Shown: positions 31,012 through 41,888, counted from the stretch's first letter. The stretch: 64,000 nt of DNA from Dehalococcoidia bacterium (GCA_029941115.1 JAPYRK010000001.1:62001-126000), one strand, 5' to 3'. Notes: generated by a model not told the origin, from the sequence alone. Made by a program: numbers and translations.

Positions 31012-32172
31012 ATGGCTTTTATTCCAAGCTTATTTAACAAACTTTGGCCCAAATCCGTTGTAATTCTGATATGTGTAATTATATTGTTTGGTTTGCTACT
31101 TCTGCCCATAACCTGGTCGAACCTGAAAAACACATTCACAGAGGATAATAGAAATCCTTCACTTGTTTATTCGGTTTTCCACGAACAGTTTGATGAAATC
31201 TATCTATCAAGTTCAGGGGGCAAGAATCCGCCGCAGCTTCTCGCCCAAATCGGAAGGTTCACGTTCCACTCCATCGCTCCTGCTAGCGGAGTATATAAAA
31301 ATAAAATTGCCTACATAGCCGTGCCAACGAAATCAAAAAATTCAACTGACTTAGGAACGTTGTGGACACTCGATTTAACGACCAGAGAACGTACAGTATT
31401 AGCCACAGACGCCGACCCGACGAACCCACCAAAATGGTTAGATGACGGAGATTCTCTGCTTTATAAACGTATAAAAATTAATCAGCAAGAACTTATAATT
31501 ATTAGCTTGGAAAGTAGAATCAAGAAGGTTATCTTTTCGGAAAGCTTTGCCAGACCCGAATACCGCACCAGCTTTGGCGGCGTCTATCCCGTGGGTCAGG
31601 ATGCAAGAAATAACGTTATCTTCACCAAACTTACGTCTAATGGTACCGATGTCCTCGCAGTAAACAGGCTCTCAGGGGAGATCACGAACTTACTCCACGC
31701 CTCAGACGAGTTCGCCAGAGATTTCTCACTGAGTCCTAATAAAACACAGCTAAGCTACCTCATAGCCCTAGAAAAATTCGAACGGCTAAATTACCAAACA
31801 GTCATATATAACTTAAGAACTGGAAAGTCGACCACATATGGATCAGACAGCTACGAGCAATTCTCGCCAAGATGGGTACCTAGTGCAGATTTACTATCTA
31901 TCGGACGGGTCAATATAGAAAACCAGTCAGGCGCAGTAATACTCGTCTCCAAAGAATCCTCAGAGGAATTGCCCGCACCAATACAAGGGTTTGACGTTCC
32001 AATTTCATGGTCAGGCAACGGGAGATACTTAGGTATAAAAAATTACTCCGGAGCATCTGGGTTACAACCAGGGGTAAGTTCACTGATGATTATCGATCGT
32101 AGTTTAGGAACCCGTACACTGTTAGAAAGTGCGTCCGAAACACTCGTCGTAGGGTGGTGGTCGAATGACTAA
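31012..32172 (+). CDS. Membrane-anchored TolB/beta-propeller-like protein
   Basis: N-terminal TM segment followed by repeated WTLDLTTRERTVLATDADPTNPPKWLDDGDSLLY-type propeller units. Confidence 0.55.
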   Translation: MAFIPSLFNKLWPKSVVILICVIILFGLLLLPITWSNLKNTFTEDNRNPSLVYSVFHEQFDEIYLSSSGGKNPPQLLAQIGRFTFHSIAPASGVYKNKIAYIAVPTKSKNSTDLGTLWTLDLTTRERTVLATDADPTNPPKWLDDGDSLLYKRIKINQQELIIISLESRIKKVIFSESFARPEYRTSFGGVYPVGQDARNNVIFTKLTSNGTDVLAVNRLSGEITNLLHASDEFARDFSLSPNKTQLSYLIALEKFERLNYQTVIYNLRTGKSTTYGSDSYEQFSPRWVPSADLLSIGRVNIENQSGAVILVSKESSEELPAPIQGFDVPISWSGNGRYLGIKNYSGASGLQPGVSSLMIIDRSLGTRTLLESASETLVVGWWSND

Positions 32173-33523
32173 TAAGTTCATGACCAAACTCCGAGTTAGT
32201 GTTTTTTTAGTTTTATCGCTAGTCTTTGCCGGCAGTGTTTTAGGATTACTCTCACACTCGCATATCGAAACCGCAAGTGCATGCGCATTTGGAGCATACC
32301 GACCCGCAACTTACGAAGGTGCCGAAGATAGAGCAATATACACGACAGCCATCGAGGCTGCTTCTGCCAATAAATTATTTCCTAACGACGGCCGATTTTC
32401 TCTAGATACTTTGGAACAGGGAGATCGATATAGTCGGGCAACCGCTGGCGGTCATATCCCTGCAACTCTCATCAAGGGAATAGCGTGGATCGAAACCAAA
32501 ATGACCATGGCAACAAAATCAACTATGTGGAGTGGGGTGGGTGATTCCACCATCTCATTTGATTGTGGGCATGGAATAATGCAAGTAACCACTGGAATGA
32601 CTACTCCTCTCGGCGCGGATAATCAACCATCTGATACACAGGCACTAACTGCCACACATTTTGCCTACAACATTGCCCGAGGCGTCAAAATACTTGGATC
32701 CAAGTGGAACAATGCTCCGGAAAGCGCTCCAATTATGGGGACTGATACAAATTCATCTCCCGAAATCATCGAAAATTGGTACTACGCAACTTGGGCCTAC
32801 AATGGATTCACTGGCGCTGGATCCTCCAGCAGTAACCATCCACTTGATCCTATATTTCCATGGCCACGAACGCCCTATCTATGTAATGGTTCACAAAGTC
32901 ATAACCAATTTCCTTATCAAGAATTAGTCTGGGGCTGTATAAAAAATCCTCCCTCAGTAAACGGTAACAAGCTCTGGAATTCCATTCCGGTTTCACTTCC
33001 TGACCTTAATAATCCGAACGTGCGATCCGCACTTGCGCCAAGTAATTTCTTCGCACCTTATATAAATATGGATCTCATCACGCCGAAACCGTCTCACGCT
33101 GAATCAGTTTCGTCACCAGCAAACGATCAAATACAAGTAATTATTGGAAGTCCTATTTTTTCGGCATCTGATCGAACTCACACAATCCGCATAAATAATC
33201 CAGCTGCCACTATGTGGGTCGACGTGCCTGTAAAAAACTTTGGGACCGGACTTTCCACTTGGCGAGCTAAGTCAGATTCAGGTTTTTTACAACTCTCGCC
33301 ACCCACGGGAATAGCTATAGGTTCCAATTACCAATGCAACTCATATCTGTGTGACGAGAATTCACTGAGAATCGAAGTAAATCCAACATTACTTCCAGGC
33401 TCATACGCAACAGGTACCGTGACCATCTGGTCTCCTAACGCGACAACTGATCCTATTAAAATACAAATCAACGTATTAGCTGACTTTGAACTCACATTTC
33501 CGGGTTCATCGAAAAAAGACTGA
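32165..33523 (+). CDS. Secreted lysozyme/transglycosylase-like protein
   Basis: Signal-type N-terminus; IKGIAWIETKMT...CGHGIMQVTTGM pattern of SLT-like domains; C-terminal beta-sandwich-like region. Confidence 0.65.
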   Translation: MTNKFMTKLRVSVFLVLSLVFAGSVLGLLSHSHIETASACAFGAYRPATYEGAEDRAIYTTAIEAASANKLFPNDGRFSLDTLEQGDRYSRATAGGHIPATLIKGIAWIETKMTMATKSTMWSGVGDSTISFDCGHGIMQVTTGMTTPLGADNQPSDTQALTATHFAYNIARGVKILGSKWNNAPESAPIMGTDTNSSPEIIENWYYATWAYNGFTGAGSSSSNHPLDPIFPWPRTPYLCNGSQSHNQFPYQELVWGCIKNPPSVNGNKLWNSIPVSLPDLNNPNVRSALAPSNFFAPYINMDLITPKPSHAESVSSPANDQIQVIIGSPIFSASDRTHTIRINNPAATMWVDVPVKNFGTGLSTWRAKSDSGFLQLSPPTGIAIGSNYQCNSYLCDENSLRIEVNPTLLPGSYATGTVTIWSPNATTDPIKIQINVLADFELTFPGSSKKD

Positions 33524-33542
33524 AGGGGTTACGACCGAGCGC

Positions 33543-34361
33543 ATGACCCTACTTACTGAACTAGCCAACCCATGGACCCCACATGATGACGAAATTGAAA
33601 CCATTATGCTAAGCTCCGAATTTAAAGACTTAAGACAGTTCAGTCGTGCGTCTAACTACGTTTTCCTTGCTACTCTTGCTCACCCACAATTCCAAGAAGG
33701 TTTGGTGGTATATAAACCCGCGCAAGGAGAACAACCATTATGGGATTTTCCGCCTAACCTTTATCAGCGTGAAGTAGCGGCGTACCAGTTATCAAAACTG
33801 CTAACTTGGAACATTATTCCGCCCACGGTTGTACAACCCGAGGCTCCTCATGGAATAGGCTCGCTGCAATTATTCATAAATCATGATCCGAACGAACATT
33901 ATTTCTATCTACAGGAAACACTTGGCTTGTCAGGTGAGATTAATTATGAAAAAAGTAGCTCAGTCAAGAGAAATAATCCGCTCGTAAAATTGGATTACTC
34001 CTTCCTAAAGCTTGCAATACTCGACATTATTATCAATAATGCTGACAGGAAAGCAGGGCATATACTCAGAGATCAACACGATAATATATGGGGAATCGAC
34101 AATGGCTTGAGCTTTCACACAGAGCGCAAGCTTCGCACAGTCATCTGGGACTACAGCGGCTTAGAAATTCCACCTGAATGGTCCACTGATCTAGAAAAAG
34201 CGCATACATTCATTGCAGGCTCAAGCAGTGATCGTCAAGTCTTCTCAATGCTCTCAGAGAGCGAGATTTCAGCAATGTTAGACAGGATGGAGAGTCTTAT
34301 CAAAGCTGGCACCCTGCCCGAAATGTTCTACGAACGATGCGTACCGTGGCCTTTAATTTGA
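33543..34361 (+). CDS. SCO1664-like (PI3K/PI4K-like fold) protein
   Basis: VYKPAQGEQPLWDFPPNLYQREVAAYQLSKLL; LAILDIIINNADRKAGHIL; IWGIDNGLSFHTERKLRTVIWDY. Confidence 0.75.
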   Translation: MTLLTELANPWTPHDDEIETIMLSSEFKDLRQFSRASNYVFLATLAHPQFQEGLVVYKPAQGEQPLWDFPPNLYQREVAAYQLSKLLTWNIIPPTVVQPEAPHGIGSLQLFINHDPNEHYFYLQETLGLSGEINYEKSSSVKRNNPLVKLDYSFLKLAILDIIINNADRKAGHILRDQHDNIWGIDNGLSFHTERKLRTVIWDYSGLEIPPEWSTDLEKAHTFIAGSSSDRQVFSMLSESEISAMLDRMESLIKAGTLPEMFYERCVPWPLI

Positions 34362-34369
34362 AATCAATT

Positions 34370-35689
34370 TTACTTTGAACACACTACTTTAGCCACCACG
34401 CTCCACATTAGTTCTACCCCAAGCTTAAAATTATCTTGCGTCAAAAACTCATCGTTAGCATGAAAACCATTCAGTTCGGATTGGGAAAGAAGGCAAGGTA
34501 TGAAACCATAAGACGGTATACCTAAGGTCCTTAAGAATCGATTATCCGTACCGACGGTTGAGGTGCTTTGTGATACGATCGCATCCTCGAAAAATTCCCT
34601 AACAGAGTGTTCGATCGCAACTGATAATTCGTTATCCCATTCAGATATTATCGGATCCGGCTCATTGGGAACTTCTTCTAACGCATACGAAAATACTATT
34701 CTATCGTCGTCGATTTGGGCCTCAACTTGGGCCCTCCAATCACCCAAATCCATCTCTGGAAGTAACCTGCAATCAAAAAGAGCCTCCGCACTTCCTGGAA
34801 TCACATTAAATTTAAAACCGCTATTTAAAATAGTGAGATTGATAGTATTGGTAAGGCCAGCTTCCATATCTGGAGACATTAATCCGTCTTCCCTTAACTT
34901 TTTAAAGTCAAAATCTCCGTTGATTAGACCTTTATCAGTTAACGTCCTAACCAATACAGTGTTCTGTTCGGAAACATCAAGCTCTCGTGTCCAATTAACT
35001 AGCCTTTCACATGCCTGCACTAAATGAGCAATCGGATTATCAACCGTTGGTTTGCTGCCATGTCCAGGAGTACCTTTCACTCTCAGTCTAAACGGTGCCA
35101 TGCGTTTCTCAGAAACTGCTACTTGAAATATGTCGAGCGGAATCGAGTTAAACGATTCTAGTCCAGATGCCCCTTCATTAAGACTGAACTCACAGTCAAA
35201 AAGGTCCGGCCGATTATCGACTAACCACTTCATTCCAAATCGAGAACCAGTTTCCTCATCGGGTACTGAAAGAAAAACAAGATCTCGGCTCAGGGGTATA
35301 TCAAAGCGCTTAATCAGTATCATACAAAAAAGATGAAAAATTGTAACGCTCTTCATATCTACGGCACCGCGGCCGTATATCTTCCCATCGATAATTTCAC
35401 CCCCAAAGGGGTCCACAGTCCAGTCTTCTGTACGGGCTGGAACAACGTCAGTATGCGATGCCAACATTAGTGACCGATTATTAGCAAGGCTTTTCAAGCG
35501 AGCAAAAACAGCCTGACGCCCATCCTTGATTTCAATATACTCGGGAACAATTCCTTCTTTCTCAAGAAGTTCACCCAAAAACTGCGCTGCCGGCGTCTCA
35601 CGTCCGGGTGGATTTGATGAATCAATTTGCAGGTATCGAACAAATGCGCCTTCCGCTTCATGACGCAATTCAGACCAATCAATATTCAA
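34370..35689 (-). CDS. M20 family metallopeptidase
   Basis: [50 protein letters not shown]. Confidence 0.92.
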   Translation of the reverse strand: MNIDWSELRHEAEGAFVRYLQIDSSNPPGRETPAAQFLGELLEKEGIVPEYIEIKDGRQAVFARLKSLANNRSLMLASHTDVVPARTEDWTVDPFGGEIIDGKIYGRGAVDMKSVTIFHLFCMILIKRFDIPLSRDLVFLSVPDEETGSRFGMKWLVDNRPDLFDCEFSLNEGASGLESFNSIPLDIFQVAVSEKRMAPFRLRVKGTPGHGSKPTVDNPIAHLVQACERLVNWTRELDVSEQNTVLVRTLTDKGLINGDFDFKKLREDGLMSPDMEAGLTNTINLTILNSGFKFNVIPGSAEALFDCRLLPEMDLGDWRAQVEAQIDDDRIVFSYALEEVPNEPDPIISEWDNELSVAIEHSVREFFEDAIVSQSTSTVGTDNRFLRTLGIPSYGFIPCLLSQSELNGFHANDEFLTQDNFKLGVELMWSVVAKVVCSK

Positions 35690-35748
35690 ATAATACCTAC
35701 CCCGCTATACACGCTTATTATAGTAAGTAGAATGCAGGTTTCTTAGAA

Positions 35749-36231
35749 GTGCCAATTTTTATCGACACAGTAAAAACCCAGAACGACTTAGATGCAATAC
35801 TGGATCTTAGATCTGTTGTATTCATAGATGAGCAACTAGTACCGGAAGAGGAAGAGATTGACGAACTCGACACGCTTCAATCAATCGTCGATGATAAAGT
35901 CATTCACATTGTTGCAAAAGAAAATAATAAGGTTCTGGGTACTGCCCGAATGTTTGTTGAGAGCAGAACTACTATTTCTTCATCTAGAGAAACACATCTT
36001 CATGTTGGTCGTGTAGCAGTAGATTCCGACTCTCGAAAAACCGGGATAGGGCGACTAGTTATGGACAAATGCCACCAACTCGCAATCGAACGGGGATATT
36101 CAATGCTTACTCTCTCGGCACAGGTGCAAGCGCTAGGATTTTACGAACGTTTAGGTTACCAAGCACGAGGCAGGATATATTTAGATGCGGGAATCGAACA
36201 TCGCGATATGGACATTAAGGTCACCAACTAA
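35749..36231 (+). CDS. GNAT family N-acetyltransferase
   Basis: HVGRVAVDSDSRKTGIGRLVMDKCHQLAIERGYSMLTLSAQVQALGFYERLGYQ. Confidence 0.92.
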   Translation: MPIFIDTVKTQNDLDAILDLRSVVFIDEQLVPEEEEIDELDTLQSIVDDKVIHIVAKENNKVLGTARMFVESRTTISSSRETHLHVGRVAVDSDSRKTGIGRLVMDKCHQLAIERGYSMLTLSAQVQALGFYERLGYQARGRIYLDAGIEHRDMDIKVTN

Positions 36232-36280
36232 GCGGCGTGACTTCTCTTCCATATGTAATTGATTAATAAATTGAGGTTTT

Positions 36281-37648
36281 ATGACTACCGATCAAAATTT
36301 ACCACTCAAGAAGATATTGCCGCTCAGTAGCTCCACAACAATCGATGGTACTTTGACTATTGGTGATTGCTCGACAAGAGATCTCGCAGATAAATTTGGT
36401 ACCCCGCTCTACATTTATGATGCAAAAACACTTCGAAGTCAAGCATCTGAGTACATAAAAGCTTTTAATGCGAAGTGGCCCTATGGAGTTGAAATTCACT
36501 ATGCATCGAAAGCATGGATTAATGTTCCAATGGCACAATTTCTGGCGGGTGAAGGTCTTTCATTTGATGTTGTGTCTGGAGGTGAAATGGCTGTTTTACG
36601 TGTTGCGGGAGTTGATGTATCTCACTCAGCATTTCACGGAAATAATAAAACAGCCGACGAGTTGCGTGAAGCACTGGAAAATAAATTCGGCCAAATCGTC
36701 ATAAATAGCGTTGATGAAATAGATTTGCTTGATTCAATTTCTGCAGATCTGGGAATCATCCCGAGAGTATTGCTACGAATATCACCCAGTGTCGATGCCC
36801 ATACACACGCAGCTACTACTACGGGACTCGTGGACTCTAAGTTCGGAGTGGCAATTGAGAATAACGAAGCGTACAACGCGTGCATCAAAATTAACGAAGC
36901 CAATCATCTAGACTTTCGCGGAATACACATGCATCTTGGAAGTCCAATATTCGGGTTGGAGCCTTATATAGCTGGAGTGAAAGTTGGTGCGCAGTTAATA
37001 AAACAACTGTCAGATATCGGCATTCTCATATCTGATTTTTCGCCCGGAGGAGGCTTCGCGGTCGCGTACACGGACTCTGATAATCCACCTGCACCCTCCG
37101 CATATGCCAGTGCAATTTGTGAAACACTTGCGGAGCAAGCAGATTTACTGTCGTTTCCTCCACCAAGACTAATCATTGAGCCAGGCCGATCTCTAGTAGC
37201 CAGAGCCGGAGTTGCCCTCTATTCCGTTGGTTCAAGAAAAGAAATACCCGGGATTCGAACCTACGTAGCCGTGGACGGCGGTATGTCTGACAATATACGC
37301 CCTGCCATTTATGGCTCAAAGTATGAAGTAATGGCCGCAGAAAGACCATTCGATCCTGCTCAAGAAACAGTAACTATTGCAGGGAAATTCTGTGAATCAG
37401 GTGATGTTCTTGCGAGAGATGTAAAATTACCTATCCTTAAAAGAGATGAACTAGTCGCTATTCCAGCGGCTGGCGCCTACCAGTTGGCTATGGAGTCAAA
37501 CTATAATCTCGCGCTAAAACCGGCCGTTATCATGGTTGAAGACGGGAAGGCTTACGTTATACGGCGGCGAGAGACATATGACGATCTCACAAGTTTAGAT
37601 GTCACGAATCAAATCGGCCCCCTAATATCATCTACTGAGAGTCCCTAG
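36281..37648 (+). CDS. lysA: Diaminopimelate decarboxylase
   Basis: YASKAWINVPMAQFLAGEGLSFDVVSGGEM; HMHLGSPI; IEPGRSLVARAG; FCESGDVLARD. Confidence 0.95.
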   Translation: MTTDQNLPLKKILPLSSSTTIDGTLTIGDCSTRDLADKFGTPLYIYDAKTLRSQASEYIKAFNAKWPYGVEIHYASKAWINVPMAQFLAGEGLSFDVVSGGEMAVLRVAGVDVSHSAFHGNNKTADELREALENKFGQIVINSVDEIDLLDSISADLGIIPRVLLRISPSVDAHTHAATTTGLVDSKFGVAIENNEAYNACIKINEANHLDFRGIHMHLGSPIFGLEPYIAGVKVGAQLIKQLSDIGILISDFSPGGGFAVAYTDSDNPPAPSAYASAICETLAEQADLLSFPPPRLIIEPGRSLVARAGVALYSVGSRKEIPGIRTYVAVDGGMSDNIRPAIYGSKYEVMAAERPFDPAQETVTIAGKFCESGDVLARDVKLPILKRDELVAIPAAGAYQLAMESNYNLALKPAVIMVEDGKAYVIRRRETYDDLTSLDVTNQIGPLISSTESP

Positions 37649-37658
37649 GAGCCAAGTT

Positions 37659-38744
37659 GTGTTGCTTAACAGTGAGACTAGTGTTCAGCCCACCAAGAAT
37701 GTAACAAATTGGGGAATGCACGGCGCTGATCTAGCAGTGGGACTCTTGCAAGGCGATATCGACAAGGATAATTTTAACCGAAGCTATCTCATTACTGGAC
37801 CCGAAGCCGTTGGCAAGAGAACACTTGCGACTCGATTTGCCCAGGCAATTTTTTCACCAAACGGCGAACAAAATGACTCATACTCAATTTATGACGCAAT
37901 TGAAAAGGAAGAGTTCGGAGATGTTGCCTGGGTACGGATCGGCGGAGCCTGTGGAGGTAACCGTGCAGACGGCACATGTCATGTCCATCCAAAAAGATTT
38001 ATCGGAGTCTGTCAAATACGGTGGATGGTCAGAAAGATGAATACTAAATCTTTCAACGCTAATCATAAAGTGTTCGTTGTTGATTCCATAAATGACCTGA
38101 GCCTAGGTGAGGAACAATCTTTTTCAGCTCTACTCAAACAACTTGAAGAGCCTCCGCCACACACCACAATTCTCTTGCTTTCTGCTAATCCAGACAATCT
38201 CAATCTCACCATCAGATCACGTTGCCAGCTAGTCCAAATACCAGCAATGTCCAGAGATTTGTTGAGGGATGCAATACTAAAATCTAACTTAACCGAGAAC
38301 ATTCAATCTGCCACAAAATACGCAGCAATAGCCAAGGGGCGCTATGGCCGAGCATACACCCAACTGACCGACCCAGCGTATGAAATAACTCTTAACTCAA
38401 TACTAGAAGATGTCGAAAGTCTCGCCCGTGCTGGAAGTCAGGACCGAATGAACTATAGCGAACGATTAGCAAAAGCTTGGCGCAATGAGCCCGAGGTCGT
38501 GCTTGAAACATTGAATATTTGGAAGGCTTGGTGGCGCGAAGCGCTCCAGATAACCACTGATGTAGTCCCAATCGAACTTTCTATTTTTCACCACCAAGCT
38601 AACTCCCAACTAACCTCTGGAATCGCACTTCAAGCACTCGCTGCACTCGAAGAAGCGGAGAACAATCTGCAAACAAATGTTAACGCGAGACTCGCGCTGG
38701 ACATGATGATGATTGATATACCACAAGTCTCCAACACTCATTAG
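37659..38744 (+). CDS. holB: DNA polymerase III delta' subunit-like
   Basis: YLITGPEAVGKRTLATRFAQAIF; HKVFVVDSINDLSLGEEQSFSALLKQLEEPPPHTTILLLSANPDNLNLTIRSRCQ; followed by PSP1 gene. Confidence 0.85.
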   Translation: MLLNSETSVQPTKNVTNWGMHGADLAVGLLQGDIDKDNFNRSYLITGPEAVGKRTLATRFAQAIFSPNGEQNDSYSIYDAIEKEEFGDVAWVRIGGACGGNRADGTCHVHPKRFIGVCQIRWMVRKMNTKSFNANHKVFVVDSINDLSLGEEQSFSALLKQLEEPPPHTTILLLSANPDNLNLTIRSRCQLVQIPAMSRDLLRDAILKSNLTENIQSATKYAAIAKGRYGRAYTQLTDPAYEITLNSILEDVESLARAGSQDRMNYSERLAKAWRNEPEVVLETLNIWKAWWREALQITTDVVPIELSIFHHQANSQLTSGIALQALAALEEAENNLQTNVNARLALDMMMIDIPQVSNTH

Positions 38745-38770
38745 AATACAAGTCTAATCATTAAATAACG

Positions 38771-38793
38771 ATACTCTGTAAGTTACAGAGTAT
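38771..38793. promoter_or_regulatory. 23-bp dyad upstream of PSP1 gene
   Basis: Perfect palindrome ATACTCTGTAA-G-TTACAGAGTAT, 23 nt before the ATG at 38817; no clear U-tract. Confidence 0.5.
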
Positions 38794-38816
38794 TTGCATA
38801 CCGACTGGAAAAGAAC

Positions 38817-39992
38817 ATGGAAAAAATAGCAGGTGTTCGCCTGTCTACGGCAGCAGAACTGACCTACTGTAGCCCAGGAGAAATTGACTTAAAAATTGGC
38901 GACTACGTGATAATCAGCACCAACCGCGGTGAACGTGTTGGTCGAGTGGTCCTCACACCTGACCAAGTCATGGCCGGGAGCACAAGCGGTCCCATCCGAG
39001 TAATTGAGCGCTTGGCAACCGAGGACGACATATCTCGCGAACATCAAGCGAAGGACAAAGCGAAGGAAGAAATTAGCCGCGCACAAGCGTACGCGGCACG
39101 TATAAACTCAAAGATACGTGTCGCGAGTCTTAACTATGACCTTGCCGGAAATTACCTCGATATCAAATATACTGCGCCCGATCAGCAACACCGGAGAGAA
39201 GGCGATCTATTCAAGGTTTTCTCTAAGAATTACTCTGAATCGATTAATTTATCTAAAGTCGGGGATCGTGATAGAGCAAAAGAAACTGGTGCCTTTGGGG
39301 TTTGTGGTAGGGAATTGTGCTGCTCGTCTTGGATGACTACGTTTCCATCCATTTCGATTAAACTTGCTAAAGATCAGGGACTCGCCCCAAATCCATCAAA
39401 AATATCGGGCGTGTGCGGGCGATTACTCTGTTGCCTAACCTTCGAAGTAGACGCCTACAGAGAAATCGCTGGAACACTGCCTAAAGTCGGCAAGACCATC
39501 AGCACCCCTGCAGGCAAAGCGAAGATTCTCTCAATCAATTACCTAAGTGAAACAGTGAGGCTTCACTTCAAAGACACGGGAGAAATCATTCAAATATCTG
39601 TCGCGGAATTACGCTCGCAGATGGGCACTACCGTGAGACCAATTGAACTTGATAGTAAAGTCGAAGCGGCTGTTCGTATAGAGGATGAAGAACGCCAAAA
39701 AAATTTATTGGCCGTGCTCACGCCAGTAGACACGCCGCCTGAAAAGGAATCTGATCCAAGTCGCAAGCAGCCCGAGAAGCGGAAGCAGGACAAAAATAAA
39801 AGTAGGTCACGACGTAGTACTACCACGAGCAAGAGTAGTAGTAGCCAAATCGCTCGCCGGCGACCCGCCGGTACAAAGGCAGAAAAAACCTCATCCGAAG
39901 AAAAAAACTCGCCACAAACCAAAAATCGTCGCCGTGGAAAACGCGGCGGCAGACGACGTAATCCTGAAAGCGAGAGCTCGCGAACCGACTAG
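38817..39992 (+). CDS. PSP1-domain protein (RicT/YaaT-like)
   Basis: FGVCGRELCCSSWMTTFPSISIKLAKDQGLAPNPSKISGVCGRLLCCLTFE; long Lys/Arg/Ser-rich C-tail. Confidence 0.92.
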   Translation: MEKIAGVRLSTAAELTYCSPGEIDLKIGDYVIISTNRGERVGRVVLTPDQVMAGSTSGPIRVIERLATEDDISREHQAKDKAKEEISRAQAYAARINSKIRVASLNYDLAGNYLDIKYTAPDQQHRREGDLFKVFSKNYSESINLSKVGDRDRAKETGAFGVCGRELCCSSWMTTFPSISIKLAKDQGLAPNPSKISGVCGRLLCCLTFEVDAYREIAGTLPKVGKTISTPAGKAKILSINYLSETVRLHFKDTGEIIQISVAELRSQMGTTVRPIELDSKVEAAVRIEDEERQKNLLAVLTPVDTPPEKESDPSRKQPEKRKQDKNKSRSRRSTTTSKSSSSQIARRRPAGTKAEKTSSEEKNSPQTKNRRRGKRGGRRRNPESESSRTD

Positions 39993-40016
39993 ACTAATTG
40001 TATAGGGAAATAAACA

Positions 40017-40859
40017 ATGACTAAATTAAAAAGTGCGATTACACCTACTGATTGGATTATGAATAATCTCAATGATCCTGACACTATTTTCCTGCACACT
40101 GGGGCTGAAATTGCTGAATACGACGAGGGACACCTGCTGAAAGCCGTGTGGGCAGATGGCTATGAAGACTTTACAACCGAACGTGAAGGGATCCGGGCTC
40201 TAGTGCCAGAAAAACATCAACTTGAGTCTACTTTGGGCAGAATGGGGATCTTAGGTAAAAACGGAGCGCAAAAGATAATTTGTATGGCCAGAGATATATC
40301 ACCGTGGCCCTACAGAGCATACTGGGTACTGAAATATTTCGGTGTTGAAAATGTGTCCGTTGCTGCTACTTCGGTCGCCACTATGGAAAAAATTGGATTT
40401 TCTACAACCACATCTAGAATTAATACGATTACAGTACCTTGCGAAATCAACGCAGCAAACCAAAACATCATAATCGACAAGGAAGGCGTTCTAGCTGTCA
40501 GTAATAATCAAAAGACCGGCTTGATCCTCGACTGCCGCTCACGCGAAGAGTATCTTGGTCTGCCAGGCCAGCATCCTGCTACAAGGTATGGACGGATCCC
40601 TGGAGCATCACATTTGAATTGGGAAGATTTATTAGATGAAGACGCACGACTGCTTGATACCAAACAACTCATCGGTCTATATGCCAAGTCGGGAATTGAC
40701 GGAAATACGCCAGTCTATCCATACTGTGGCGGAGGTATTAGATCAGCAGTCTCTTGGTTTGTAATGTCTGAACTCTTAGGTTGGGCAAACACGAAAAACT
40801 ATGATGGGTCTTGGGCAGAATGGTCCTACCTCGAACACCTACCAATTGAGACAAACTGA
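40017..40859 (+). CDS. Thiosulfate sulfurtransferase (tandem rhodanese)
   Basis: LILDCRSREEYLG...GRIPGASHLNWEDLL...VYPYCGGGIRSAVSWFVMSELLGWANTKNYDGSWAEWS. Confidence 0.92.
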   Translation: MTKLKSAITPTDWIMNNLNDPDTIFLHTGAEIAEYDEGHLLKAVWADGYEDFTTEREGIRALVPEKHQLESTLGRMGILGKNGAQKIICMARDISPWPYRAYWVLKYFGVENVSVAATSVATMEKIGFSTTTSRINTITVPCEINAANQNIIIDKEGVLAVSNNQKTGLILDCRSREEYLGLPGQHPATRYGRIPGASHLNWEDLLDEDARLLDTKQLIGLYAKSGIDGNTPVYPYCGGGIRSAVSWFVMSELLGWANTKNYDGSWAEWSYLEHLPIETN

Positions 40860-40863
40860 TTAC

Positions 40864-41346
40864 TCACTTGCTGGTAGCAATTTGGTCGGCATGATCGCGA
40901 ATATGATCCGCATGACTTGCCACCCGCTGCCTAAGCGAACGACTGTTGCCATCAACTACTCCCCGACGACCCCACGCTGCATCCGGAGTGTGAGCCAATA
41001 ACCCAACGGTTTCCTGTATTTCTTGATCTATATAGTTCAAAAGCTCCAAACTCGACCCATTCATAAAACCACGCGTCTGGATTTCGTGATCCTCGGTCAC
41101 TGGCAGTCTTTGTGGATCAGTCATAGTTATCATACGATGAATGAATACACCATTTACATGAACATAAACGCCAATATGAGCAAGGGTTCGCTTAGCCGAC
41201 CAAATATCGTCAGATCGCCCTAATCGCATCTCCGCCTCAGAAAATGAGCTCACAACTGCCCTTAGCTCTGTTCTGACTTGAACTAAATCATCGACAAGGT
41301 GAGCGTACTTTTCCGGGGCTCCGGTCACAAAGTCGATACGCGACAT
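40864..41346 (-). CDS. DinB-like domain protein
   Basis: SEAEMRLGRSDDIWSAKRTLAHIGVYVHVNGVFIHRM...RVASHADHIRDHADQI. Confidence 0.75.
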   Translation of the reverse strand: MSRIDFVTGAPEKYAHLVDDLVQVRTELRAVVSSFSEAEMRLGRSDDIWSAKRTLAHIGVYVHVNGVFIHRMITMTDPQRLPVTEDHEIQTRGFMNGSSLELLNYIDQEIQETVGLLAHTPDAAWGRRGVVDGNSRSLRQRVASHADHIRDHADQIATSK

Positions 41347-41393
41347 GCTAGCCTCAATTCATAATCAGTATATTGAAAACCATAATTCAATTC

Positions 41394-41888
41394 TCAACTA
41401 TAAACAGTTGAATCCAACTCAAACATTAACTCAACCTCTACTGAAGAACCGAGAGGTAAAGCGGAAACTCCGACGGCCGCTCTAGCGCCCATACCCACCT
41501 CGGGGCCAAACACATCAATTAATAGCTGACTTGCGCCATCTATAACCTTAGGTTGTTGATGAAAATCAGGCGCCGAGGCAACATACCCTGATAACTTCAC
41601 TAGTCGAATTCCATCCAATCCGCCTATGAACTTTTTCACCGCCGCCAGACCATTAACAGTACATACCCGAGCTGCTTGGGCTGCCAAATCAACTCCCACA
41701 CTCTCGCCTACCACTCCTGGATATACAAGAGAGCCCTCACTCATCGCTATCTGTCCAGACACGTACAAATAAGAACCTCCACGCCGAACTGGTTGATATA
41801 ACGCTAAAGGGTTAGCTGTCTCTGGCAACGAAATCCCCAATGCTGCCAATTTTTCCTCTACCTCGCTTGAATATACAGGCGGTTCCAC
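41394..41888 (-). CDS. RidA/YjgF family protein
   Basis: ALYQPVRRGGSYLYVSGQIAMSEG...GARAAVGVSALPLGSSVEVELMFE. Confidence 0.9.
   Translation of the reverse strand: MEPPVYSSEVEEKLAALGISLPETANPLALYQPVRRGGSYLYVSGQIAMSEGSLVYPGVVGESVGVDLAAQAARVCTVNGLAAVKKFIGGLDGIRLVKLSGYVASAPDFHQQPKVIDGASQLLIDVFGPEVGMGARAAVGVSALPLGSSVEVELMFELDSTVYS

Noticed and set aside
34563-35027. 154-aa plus-strand ORF
   Set aside because: Fully antisense to the well-supported M20 peptidase; Ser-rich composition typical of shadow ORFs.
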